Assembly: GCA_026391935.1 (NCBI GenBank)
Contig: JAPLDC010000033.1
Location: forward strand, 1-9,127
From: Bacteroidota bacterium
GTDB lineage: Bacteria; Bacteroidota; Bacteroidia; 2-12-FULL-35-15
Reading direction: 5' to 3'
Length of the DNA stretch: 9,127 bases
In this document: one piece after another, positions 1-6,283 of the stretch
Numbering within the stretch: the first letter of the stretch is position 1
Layout of the letters: every line of letters begins with the position of its first letter
Translations under genes and position numbers: made by a program
The notes under the pieces: model-generated
What the model saw: only the letters and a program-made list of their open reading frames with translations
Database searches by the model: none
Told to the model about the DNA's origin: nothing

Positions 1-549
1 AGCTAAATGAACTTCCTTTACAATTGCTTTCCCTCTTTCAATTGCTTTTTCATTTTCAGGAATTGTATTATGATGACGCAGCGGTAAAGATTTTTCAAGT
101 CCTTTACGCATATATTCAGGTTCGATCAATGGCTTAAGTTTTAAGAATGCTCCTAATACAAGCATATTAAAAACTTTTGCCAAACCCAATCTTGCAGCCT
201 CATCAGCAGCATCGATTGTATAAATATTGATATCCTTTCTTTCGGGATGACGAATAATTCCATTTGGATCATAGATCAAAACGCCTCCTTTTTTAACAGA
301 GTTCTCAAACTTATCCATTGATTGCTGATTCAAAATAATAGCAGTGTCAAACTTGTTTAAAATGGGAGAACTAATACGTTCATCACTTATAATCACAGTA
401 ACATTTGCTGTTCCACCACGCATTTCAGGTCCATAAGAAGGGAACCAGCTAACCTCTTTATTTTGCATCATTCCTGAGTAAGCAAGGATTTTTCCCATAG
501 ACAAAACACCTTGACCACCAAATCCGGCAATAATAATTTCTTCAGTCAT
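1..549 (-). CDS. 2-oxoacid:ferredoxin oxidoreductase gamma subunit (3' end outside window)
   Basis: Translating the minus strand from ATG at 549-547 gives 183 open codons to the window edge with no stop, so the C-terminus is missing. At the family's usual 180-195 residues, little is lost. The protein begins MTEEIIIAGFGGQGVLSMGK with the nucleotide-fold-like GFGGQGV (9-15). It carries SYGPEMRGG (38-46), followed by TANVTVIISD, the classic gamma-subunit signature. It completes the four-subunit Vor-type enzyme encoded just upstream (delta, alpha, beta, gamma). The leader is AT-rich with no Shine-Dalgarno-like sequence. Assignment to the OFOR gamma family is firm; the substrate follows whatever the complex uses. 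Confidence 0.93.
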   Translation of the reverse strand, partial: MTEEIIIAGFGGQGVLSMGKILAYSGMMQNKEVSWFPSYGPEMRGGTANVTVIISDERISSPILNKFDTAIILNQQSMDKFENSVKKGGVLIYDPNGIIRHPERKDINIYTIDAADEAARLGLAKVFNMLVLGAFLKLKPLIEPEYMRKGLEKSLPLRHHNTIPENEKAIERGKAIVKEVHLA

Positions 550-604
550 ATCTTTATAATTTGAAAATTTAACAATTTAAAATGTACACAACATTATTTT
601 AAAA
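550..604 (-). other. AT-rich 55-nt spacer between OFOR beta and gamma genes
   Basis: A short, nearly pure A/T spacer. No hairpin with a GC stem, no promoter pair and no ribosome-binding sequence is evident. The gamma gene most likely depends on read-through from the genes above it. Confidence 0.4.
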
Positions 605-1381
605 TTACTTCGGCACTTTAATATCACCAAGCGGATAATAAGGGAACATATTCTCTTCCATCCATTTGTTTGATTCCAATGGTGTCATTTTCCAACCTGA
701 ATTACAATTTGAAACAATTTCTACAAAGCATAATCCTTTGTTTAATTTTTGGTATGAAATTGCTTTTTCAATTGCTTTTTTTGCTTTACGCACATTCGCA
801 GGTGTATGAACAGATTGACGGGAAACAAAATATGTTCCCGGAAGATTTGCGATCAATTCCGTAATTTTCAAAGGATATCCCATTGTTTCTGTATCACGGC
901 CAAAAGGAGATGTTGCGGTTTTCATATTTGGAAGTGTTGTCGGAGCCATTTGTCCGCCTGTCATTCCATAAATTCCGTTATTCACAAAAAATACGGTAAT
1001 GTTTTCTCCTCTGTTGCAAACATGAATTGTTTCACCTGTTCCAATAGCAGCAAGATCGCCATCACCCTGATAGGTGAATACGAATTTATCAGGATAAAGT
1101 CTTTTTATTCCGGTTGCCACAGCTGGAGCTCTTCCGTGAGCAGCTTGTTGCATATCGATATTCATAAAATCATAAGCAAGTACCGAACATCCAACAGGAG
1201 CAACTCCGATTGTATCCGCTTGCAAATTCATTTCCTCAATAACTTCCATTATTAAACGATGCGCAGTTCCATGTCCACAACCCGGACAATACGAAAGTGC
1301 GTTGTCGGTTAACAAACACGTTCTGGAGTAAACCATATTTTCAGGTTCACAAATTTCATCTTTAGTTGGTATGTGGCTCAT
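605..1381 (-). CDS. 2-oxoacid:ferredoxin oxidoreductase beta (thiamine diphosphate) subunit, Vor/Kor type
   Basis: The 258-aa beta subunit binds thiamine diphosphate and the proximal 4Fe-4S cluster. YCPGCGHG (31-38) gives C32 and C35, PVGCSV (62-67) gives C65, and SNCNSGWK (224-231) gives C226. The ThDP-Mg site is GDGDLAAIG (106-114) with NNGIYGMTGGQMAPTT (134-149). HGRAPAVATGIK (82-93) is the usual conserved stretch. The ATG at 1381 lies 20 nt inside vorB, and the segment ENMVYSRTCLLTDNALS just before the cluster motif fits the normal N-terminus, supporting this start. The gamma gene follows after 55 nt. It forms one enzyme with the ferredoxin, vorB and gamma products. Its sequence differs clearly from the beta half of the 6284-7612 fusion, so the two enzymes are not recent duplicates. 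Confidence 0.93.
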   Translation of the reverse strand: MSHIPTKDEICEPENMVYSRTCLLTDNALSYCPGCGHGTAHRLIMEVIEEMNLQADTIGVAPVGCSVLAYDFMNIDMQQAAHGRAPAVATGIKRLYPDKFVFTYQGDGDLAAIGTGETIHVCNRGENITVFFVNNGIYGMTGGQMAPTTLPNMKTATSPFGRDTETMGYPLKITELIANLPGTYFVSRQSVHTPANVRKAKKAIEKAISYQKLNKGLCFVEIVSNCNSGWKMTPLESNKWMEENMFPYYPLGDIKVPK

Positions 1382-2468
1382 AGCTTTTTTCTTTTATAAA
1401 GTTTTTTTCTAGAATATTTAATACTTCATCTGGTGCCGGCATAATTCCACCAAGACGACCATAATGTTCAACAGGTACTACACCATTTACGGCTAGCCGA
1501 ACATCTTCTACCATTTGTCCGGCGCTCATTTCAACAGATAACATACCTTTTACTTGCTTAGCCAATTTCGCCAATTCAATAGTAGGGAAAGGGAAAAGTG
1601 TAATAGGACGTAATAATCCAACTTTAATTCCGCGCTCTCTTCCAAGCAATACAGCTTTCTGGCAGATACGTGCACTTGATCCATATGCAACAAATAAATA
1701 TTCAGCATCATCACATTGAATCCGTTCAAAACGAACTTCAGTATCTTGAATATGCTTAAATTTTTTCTGCAGATTGATATTGATAATTTCCTGTTTCACC
1801 GGATTCAAATCCAAAGAAGTAATGATATTACGTTCTCTGTCAGGTGTTTTTCCTGTTGTAGCCCAAGGAGATTTTATTTTTATTTCGGCATCAGTCCAAC
1901 GAGGAACTTGTTCGTCCAATTCAACCTTTTCCATCATTTGACCGATTGCTCCGTCAGATAAAACCATCACTTGGATACGATGTTTAAAAGCAAGTTCAAA
2001 TCCTAGTTTTGCAAAATCATACATTTCCTGAACAGAAGCTGGAGCAAGCACGATCATTTTATAATCGCCATGACCACCACCTTTTACAGTTTGAAAATAA
2101 TCAGATTGTGAAGGCTGGATAGTTCCTAATCCAGGACCACCACGAACAACGTTTAATAATAAACAAGGAAGTTCTGTCCCTGCCATGAAGGAGATACCTT
2201 CTTGCATCAAGCTGATTCCTGGACTGGAAGAAGATGTCATAACTCTTTTTCCAGCAGCGGCACCACCATACACCATGTGAATAGAAGCTATTTCACTCTC
2301 GGCCTGCAAAACGATCATACCTGTTCGTTCCTTTGTTTTATTGGCCATTAAATATTCCAACACTTCCGATTGCGGAGTTATTGGATATCCGAAATAGCCA
2401 TCACATCCGGCACGAATAACGCCTTCAGCAATAGCTTCGTTACCTTTCATTAATCTGATATCCTTCAT
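1362..2468 (-). CDS. vorB: 2-oxoacid (3-methyl-2-oxobutanoate):ferredoxin oxidoreductase alpha subunit VorB
   Basis: The 368-aa alpha subunit of the four-subunit OFOR. Key sites are GYPITP (27-32), the acidic QAESEIASI stretch (55-63), TSSSSPGISLMQEG (78-91) and RGGPGLGTIQPSQSDY (109-124). The last of these, followed by a glycine-rich GGGHGDYK (130-137), is characteristic of VorB-named proteins and differs from the KorA-type loop in the other alpha subunit of this window. The C-terminal third is a transketolase-C-like domain (LLRPITLFPFP, about 285-300) involved in CoA binding in this family. Branched-chain 2-oxoacids such as 2-oxoisovalerate are the named substrates, but OFOR specificity is not reliably predicted from sequence. 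Its end overlaps the beta gene by 20 nt, suggesting coupled translation. Confidence 0.9.
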   Translation of the reverse strand: MKDIRLMKGNEAIAEGVIRAGCDGYFGYPITPQSEVLEYLMANKTKERTGMIVLQAESEIASIHMVYGGAAAGKRVMTSSSSPGISLMQEGISFMAGTELPCLLLNVVRGGPGLGTIQPSQSDYFQTVKGGGHGDYKMIVLAPASVQEMYDFAKLGFELAFKHRIQVMVLSDGAIGQMMEKVELDEQVPRWTDAEIKIKSPWATTGKTPDRERNIITSLDLNPVKQEIININLQKKFKHIQDTEVRFERIQCDDAEYLFVAYGSSARICQKAVLLGRERGIKVGLLRPITLFPFPTIELAKLAKQVKGMLSVEMSAGQMVEDVRLAVNGVVPVEHYGRLGGIMPAPDEVLNILEKNFIKEKSYEPHTN

Positions 2469-2486
2469 GTTTAATTTATTTTATAA

Positions 2487-2711
2487 TTAATTAATTTTCA
2501 CTCTATAAACTGTAATTGCTCCATCCGGACAAATCAATGCACAATTCGTACAGCCGTTGCAATCGGCATTGATACTTGAGGCAAAGTGATATCCTTTACT
2601 ATTTAAATTTACTGACATTGCAATTGTTTTTTCCTTACAAACAGGAACACACAATTCACAGCCTTTACACCTTTCGGTGTTTACTACAATTTCACCTTTT
2701 ACCGTTGCCAT
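2487..2711 (-). CDS. 2x[4Fe-4S] ferredoxin, delta subunit of Vor-type OFOR
   Basis: A 74-aa ferredoxin-like protein with two complete cluster motifs: C15-x2-C18-x2-C21-x3-C25 and C51-x2-C54-x2-C57-x3-C61-P. The proline that often follows the fourth Cys is present in the second motif (CPDG) and replaced in the first (CKEK). The size and the order ferredoxin-alpha-beta-gamma are typical of four-subunit OFORs, where this delta subunit carries electrons from the ThDP site to soluble ferredoxin. The alpha gene starts 18 nt downstream. It might also serve the beta-gamma fusion enzyme encoded upstream, which has no ferredoxin gene of its own; that is inference. The leader is AT-rich without a visible ribosome-binding sequence. 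Confidence 0.93.
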   Translation of the reverse strand: MATVKGEIVVNTERCKGCELCVPVCKEKTIAMSVNLNSKGYHFASSINADCNGCTNCALICPDGAITVYRVKIN

Positions 2712-2766
2712 ACTATTATTATTTTAAAATTATTATACTTGATGTTTATTATTTAAGCTTCCTTAA
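2712..2766 (-). other. AT-rich 55-nt spacer before the Vor-type genes
   Basis: This spacer precedes the ferredoxin gene and is almost pure A/T. On the minus strand it carries TATAAT-like and TAATTTTA sequences and a weak 5-bp inverted repeat (TTAAG/CTTAA) next to the previous stop. It could hold a secondary promoter for the four Vor-type genes, but no convincing -33/-35 partner is visible. I see no terminator in it. Confidence 0.25.
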
Positions 2767-3726
2767 TTATTTATTGTTACCAATAGAATGAGAGAATCCG
2801 ACTAAAATCATAGGCTCAACAAAATTGAAATGCTGACTTGCTTTTCCACCACCAACAGTTGTATTAATATCCGGCATATTAATGTATCCGGCTTTTAATT
2901 TTCCTAACAGAAAAAAATGTTTGCAGAAATCAAACTGTAATCCAAGACTTGCTGAAACACTATATCCTGCAAGATGATATGCTTTTTTTCCAGCTGTCAT
3001 ATCATGTTTAGGATCTTGACCAAGAACATCTGTATCGCTGTCCGGTATTAACATTCCGGCTCCGATAGTTCCATGAACCGAGAAAGCATGCTTGTTATTA
3101 TTCGAGATCCACAATTGTTCCAATCTGCCCAACTCAAAACTAACATCATTTAATCCGTCACAATGTTCAAATTCAGAAACAAAACCACTTGGCAAGGAGT
3201 CGACTAATTTAGATTGATACACTCCTGCTTCAGCACCATCTCCCACAAGGACTTCTGTGTTATCATATACTCCATCGTTAACACCTGTAGAAATTGTTCC
3301 ACTTAAAAGTGTTACCTGCTTATCCATAGTATATTTCATATGATCATGACCTAAAGTGATATAGGTTTTATCATTAATAAAATAACCAAGGCGCCAGTTG
3401 AACTGAGGAATAGTAAATGTATTTGGTTTTATATAAGTAACGAAATCGTGCCCACCCGGTTCATCTCTTGCTGTGATATCCGTGATTGTAAAATCATAAC
3501 CTTCTCCTGAAAAATGTATATCACTTTTACCGAAAAATGCACGATTATATCCCCAGGAAAAATAAAGATTTCCTTTACGCTTGAAAATTTGTTTGGTCTC
3601 TGTATTATCAATCTTCAATTTTTCAGCAGAAACCTTAGTGCCTATGATATTTTCAGGAGTGACTTGTGCCGTTCCTTTTATGAATACAAATAATAGTATA
3701 AAAAAAGCAATCTTAAAAACTCTCAT
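2767..3726 (-). CDS. Secreted protein, probable outer-membrane beta-barrel, unknown function
   Basis: The 319-aa protein opens with a signal peptide: basic MRVFK, a hydrophobic core (7-16) and a likely signal peptidase I cut after GTA, leaving Gln21 at the mature N-terminus, as is common in Bacteroidota. The mature part has alternating polar/aromatic strands (YFSWGYNRAFF, FTIPQFNWRLGYFI, YITLGHDHMKY, HAFSVHGTIGAGML, VSASLGLQFDF, FFLLGKLKAGYI). It ends with a strand-like MILVGFSHSIGNNK, consistent with a small barrel of roughly 10-12 strands. The stretch FTIPQFNWRLGYFINDK followed by DHMKY looks conserved, but I cannot name the family. Its gene sits between the thiolase (15 nt) and the ferredoxin (55 nt) in the same direction, so it is co-oriented with CoA enzymes that act in the cytoplasm. 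A role in substrate uptake is only a guess. Confidence 0.75.
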   Translation of the reverse strand: MRVFKIAFFILLFVFIKGTAQVTPENIIGTKVSAEKLKIDNTETKQIFKRKGNLYFSWGYNRAFFGKSDIHFSGEGYDFTITDITARDEPGGHDFVTYIKPNTFTIPQFNWRLGYFINDKTYITLGHDHMKYTMDKQVTLLSGTISTGVNDGVYDNTEVLVGDGAEAGVYQSKLVDSLPSGFVSEFEHCDGLNDVSFELGRLEQLWISNNNKHAFSVHGTIGAGMLIPDSDTDVLGQDPKHDMTAGKKAYHLAGYSVSASLGLQFDFCKHFFLLGKLKAGYINMPDINTTVGGGKASQHFNFVEPMILVGFSHSIGNNK

Positions 3727-3741
3727 ACTTTAAAATGTTTA

Positions 3742-4923
3742 TTAGTTTTCCAAAATTATTACTGATGCAATAGCACCAGGACCACCGATATTGTGTGTTA
3801 ATCCTCTTTTAGCATTTTTAACTTGTCGTTCACCGGCATTACCGCGCAAATGATTTGAAACTTCTACCACCATTCTTATTCCTGTTGCTCCAACAGGATG
3901 ACCGCAGGATAAAAGTCCACCACTAACATTCACCGGAATTTTTCCACCAAGTTGTGTTTCCTTCCCGCGAATCAAATCTTTTGACTCCCCTTGTTTACAT
4001 AAACCCAGATCTTCATAGGTAAGTAATTCCACTATTGAAAAACAATCATGCACTTCAACCAGATCAAGTTCTTCGATCGGATCAGTAATTCCAGCTTGTT
4101 TGTATGCTATTCTTGCCGCATTACGGGTTGCTTCGAAAGAAAGAAAATCATGATTCGGATCAAAAAAAGGCAGATCCCAACCGGTAGAAACAGACAAACC
4201 AAGGCCTTTAACAAAAACAGGATTATGCTTTTTCTTATCAACATCTTCAGCACGAACCATAATTACACAGGCAGCTCCATCCGTTGTCGGGCAGCTATCC
4301 AAAACAGTCAGAGGATCTGCAACCATTTGAGACCGCATCACTTCTTCAAGAGTACAAGGTTTACGATAAAAAGCTTTATCATTTAAGGAACCGTGAAAAT
4401 GATTCTTCACAGAAACATTTGAAATATCTTCACGAGTCAGACCAAATTCTTTCATCATCCTATTCGCATAAACAGCAAAAGTGCCTGCAGCAGTAAATCC
4501 TTTTTGCAAAAAGGGGTGACCATATTCCACCATCATTTTTACAATGCTATCCTGAGGCTGACGATCACGAAGTTTTTCAACACCAAGTGCCATTGCAACA
4601 TCACACTCTCCTGCACGCAAAGCATTAATGGCATTACGAATAGCATCGGCACCGGAAGCACAAAAATTTGAAACCCGCGTTACAGGTATATTATATAAAG
4701 AAAGCGGCTCGCTAAGATCCATTCCGCTCCTACCTTTAAAAACTCCTATTTCCGGAAAAGCAGTTGATAACCACGCCGCCCCAATATCATCCAAGGAAAT
4801 TTTCGCATCAGCAACAGCCTGTAATGCTGCATCACGAACCAGGTCATCATAACTCTGATGAAACAATTCACCGAATTTTGTAACACCGATTCCTATGATT
4901 GCTATGTCTGTTTGCTTACCCAT
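3742..4923 (-). CDS. SCP-x/lipid-transfer-type thiolase (acetyl-CoA acetyltransferase family)
   Basis: A 393-aa thiolase of the SCP2/SCP-x class, which cleaves or forms 3-ketoacyl-CoA with acetyl-CoA or propionyl-CoA. The nucleophile is Cys88 in SNFCASGADAI, a loop typical of this class. HDCF (292-295, in VEVHDCFSIVEL) supplies the class-specific His and second Cys. SGGLLSCGHPVGATG (334-348) supplies the GHP histidine (H342). The C-terminal CxG motif of classical thiolases is absent and replaced by HNIGGPGAIA, as expected for SCP-x enzymes. All catalytic positions are intact, in contrast to the HMG-CoA-synthase-like neighbour. Such thiolases commonly act with a DUF35 protein, here supplied by the overlapping upstream gene. 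A longer start at 4968 is possible but unlikely. Branched substrates such as 2-methylacetoacetyl-CoA are plausible but not shown. Confidence 0.92.
   Translation of the reverse strand: MGKQTDIAIIGIGVTKFGELFHQSYDDLVRDAALQAVADAKISLDDIGAAWLSTAFPEIGVFKGRSGMDLSEPLSLYNIPVTRVSNFCASGADAIRNAINALRAGECDVAMALGVEKLRDRQPQDSIVKMMVEYGHPFLQKGFTAAGTFAVYANRMMKEFGLTREDISNVSVKNHFHGSLNDKAFYRKPCTLEEVMRSQMVADPLTVLDSCPTTDGAACVIMVRAEDVDKKKHNPVFVKGLGLSVSTGWDLPFFDPNHDFLSFEATRNAARIAYKQAGITDPIEELDLVEVHDCFSIVELLTYEDLGLCKQGESKDLIRGKETQLGGKIPVNVSGGLLSCGHPVGATGIRMVVEVSNHLRGNAGERQVKNAKRGLTHNIGGPGAIASVIILEN
4916..4923 (-). other. 8-nt gene overlap that sets the thiolase start
   Basis: Read on the minus strand this is ATGGGTAA. 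It holds the thiolase ATG (4923-4921) and the TAA stop of the DUF35 fusion (4918-4916). The thiolase frame is open further up to an ATG at 4968, but those 15 extra residues lie inside the DUF35 coding region, have no thiolase similarity, and precede the typical thiolase opening MGKQTDIAIIGIG. The 4923 start is therefore preferred. Confidence 0.8.
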
Positions 4924-6283
4924 TTTGTTTTGCTTTCCAGAAATAATTTGGTTTTGCATCATTTTCAATCATCTTCCTCAAAACCAATTTCACATTTACA
5001 CCTATTTCCATTTTATATTTTTCAGGTAGTAAAGTATCAGTTTGCTGAACAGTCATTCTTCCTCCTCCATCAAGATCAACGATTACCATGGTAATTGGAG
5101 GAAAGGAGGAAGGAAAATAATGTTCAGCAGTAAAAGCATAAACGCTACCTGTTTTTGAAAGTTGGACTGTTGAAAAAGTTTCACACTTGCATTTTTTACA
5201 TCTTGCAGCTTTCAGGTAATAGATCGTTCCACACATATCACATTTCAATCCTTTTAAATATTGCAATGTATCTTTCTCTCTTTCTTGCATCATCTCAGAT
5301 GAAAACATTTCTTTCGTAGTGTATGTGAAAGATCCAAAATTCCCTGCTTTTCGTAAAAGCAAATAATCCTGATAACAATTGATCAGATCATATTTACTCA
5401 GTTGTTCTTGTAAACATTTATTTTCAGGAAACGTAAATGTTTTTATTTCAAACAAATTTGTGCCATTAGTATAATCTGCCAGTAAAATACTTTTCTTTCC
5501 ATTCTCTAATTCATGAATAAGCAGCAGAAGTGCATGCGTGGAACCCGTATTACCAATTTTAGAAGTAAGAGAATCTTTTGCAAATTGCGTTTCCGTATAC
5601 CCTGCTTTTGCAAAAATCCCACCTGCCATTCGTGCATAAAGTGAATTAAGAATAATAGCATCAAAAGAATCCGGCTTCGAAACAATCCTCTTTATAGAAG
5701 TTGTGATATTATTTTTGAATCCTGCATCACGACTGTACCGTGGATCATTTTGTATTGTATTTGATTTATAAGAGAATTCTTCTGCCAAAGAAGAACTATA
5801 CGATCCGGAACTTGTGATCTCTGCAATTCCTTTTTCTTTACATAATAGTATGGCGCAAGCAGCATGACCAAAAGGGGTTGATCTTTCTTTACCTATTTCC
5901 GGAAAATTCACATCTGCTGAAACGACTAAAATATTTTTGTATTTACCTGAACCGATCAAATCATTTGCTAAAAGAAGAGCATCTGTTCCGCTTCGGGCGG
6001 AGTTCGTAAAATCAAGTGCTAAAATTCCTTGAGAAAGATTTAACAGATCTGCAAGAAAAGAAGCGTGATAACGATTATTAAAAACAGAGGATGATGTTGC
6101 AAAAAATATTCCATCGACACCTTCTTTATTTATATTACATGATGCCTCAAAAGCCAATGTAATGATATCTTCATCGGCAAAACAAACAGCTTTCATAACC
6201 CCCTTTTTACCCGAAGGATGAAGTGTGCTGTCCTCAACTCTGAAATGAGGCAATGCAATTCCGTATGATTTAATATAACTCAT
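4916..6283 (-). CDS. HMG-CoA-synthase-like domain fused to DUF35 zinc-ribbon/OB domain; probably catalytically inactive
   Basis: The protein has 455 aa in two parts. Residues 1 to about 290 follow the thiolase-fold of HMG-CoA synthase/KAS III proteins: LALDFTNSARSGTDALL (88-104) aligns with the nucleophile loop, FGHAACAILL (138-147) with the conserved Gly-Ala strand, and GNTGSTH (244-250) with the GN motif. The expected catalytic Cys, Glu and His align with Ala96, Ser64 and Asn213, so condensation chemistry is unlikely. Residues about 335-455 form a DUF35 domain: a zinc ribbon (C348-x2-C351, C362-x2-C365) followed by an OB fold with VYAFTAEHYFPSSFPP and DLDGGGRM. DUF35 proteins are known partners of thiolases (BbsA with BbsB; the archaeal HMG-CoA synthase/thiolase complex), where they help bind or channel CoA substrates. 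The gene overlaps the thiolase gene by 8 nt. The partner role is inference. Confidence 0.85.
   Translation of the reverse strand: MSYIKSYGIALPHFRVEDSTLHPSGKKGVMKAVCFADEDIITLAFEASCNINKEGVDGIFFATSSSVFNNRYHASFLADLLNLSQGILALDFTNSARSGTDALLLANDLIGSGKYKNILVVSADVNFPEIGKERSTPFGHAACAILLCKEKGIAEITSSGSYSSSLAEEFSYKSNTIQNDPRYSRDAGFKNNITTSIKRIVSKPDSFDAIILNSLYARMAGGIFAKAGYTETQFAKDSLTSKIGNTGSTHALLLLIHELENGKKSILLADYTNGTNLFEIKTFTFPENKCLQEQLSKYDLINCYQDYLLLRKAGNFGSFTYTTKEMFSSEMMQEREKDTLQYLKGLKCDMCGTIYYLKAARCKKCKCETFSTVQLSKTGSVYAFTAEHYFPSSFPPITMVIVDLDGGGRMTVQQTDTLLPEKYKMEIGVNVKLVLRKMIENDAKPNYFWKAKQNG

Noticed and set aside
21..780. Repeated CAATTGCTTTTT-like sequences at about 21-50 and 760-782
   Set aside because: They encode similar Lys/Ala/Ile/Glu-rich C-terminal helices in the gamma and beta subunits. 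No array or regular spacing is present.
806..1255. Plus-strand open frame of 149 codons opposite the OFOR beta gene, and similar plus-strand frames elsewhere
   Set aside because: They are antisense to genes with clear conserved motifs, their translations show no recognisable domain, and they are rich in Ser/Cys/Phe as expected of shadow frames.
593..2732. Shared 15-mer ATTATTTTAAAATTA at 593-607 and 2718-2732 in two spacers of equal length (55 nt)
   Set aside because: It is pure A/T sequence in AT-rich spacers, and the copies sit at different positions relative to the genes (at a stop codon in one, near a start in the other). Chance is the simplest explanation.
2753..2766. TTAAGCTTCCTTAA inverted repeat just after the barrel-protein stop, as a terminator
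   Set aside because: A 5-bp, nearly all A/T stem is too weak. The next gene follows in 55 nt in the same direction.
4499..4514. Perfect 16-bp palindrome CCTTTTTGCAAAAAGG
   Set aside because: It lies inside the thiolase and encodes a Pro-Phe-Leu-Gln-Lys-Gly-Phe stretch. There is no other copy in the window and no sign of a regulatory or terminator role.
4924..4968. Upstream ATG giving a 408-aa thiolase
   Set aside because: The extra 15 residues lie in the DUF35 coding region, have no thiolase character, and precede a normal thiolase N-terminus starting at 4923.
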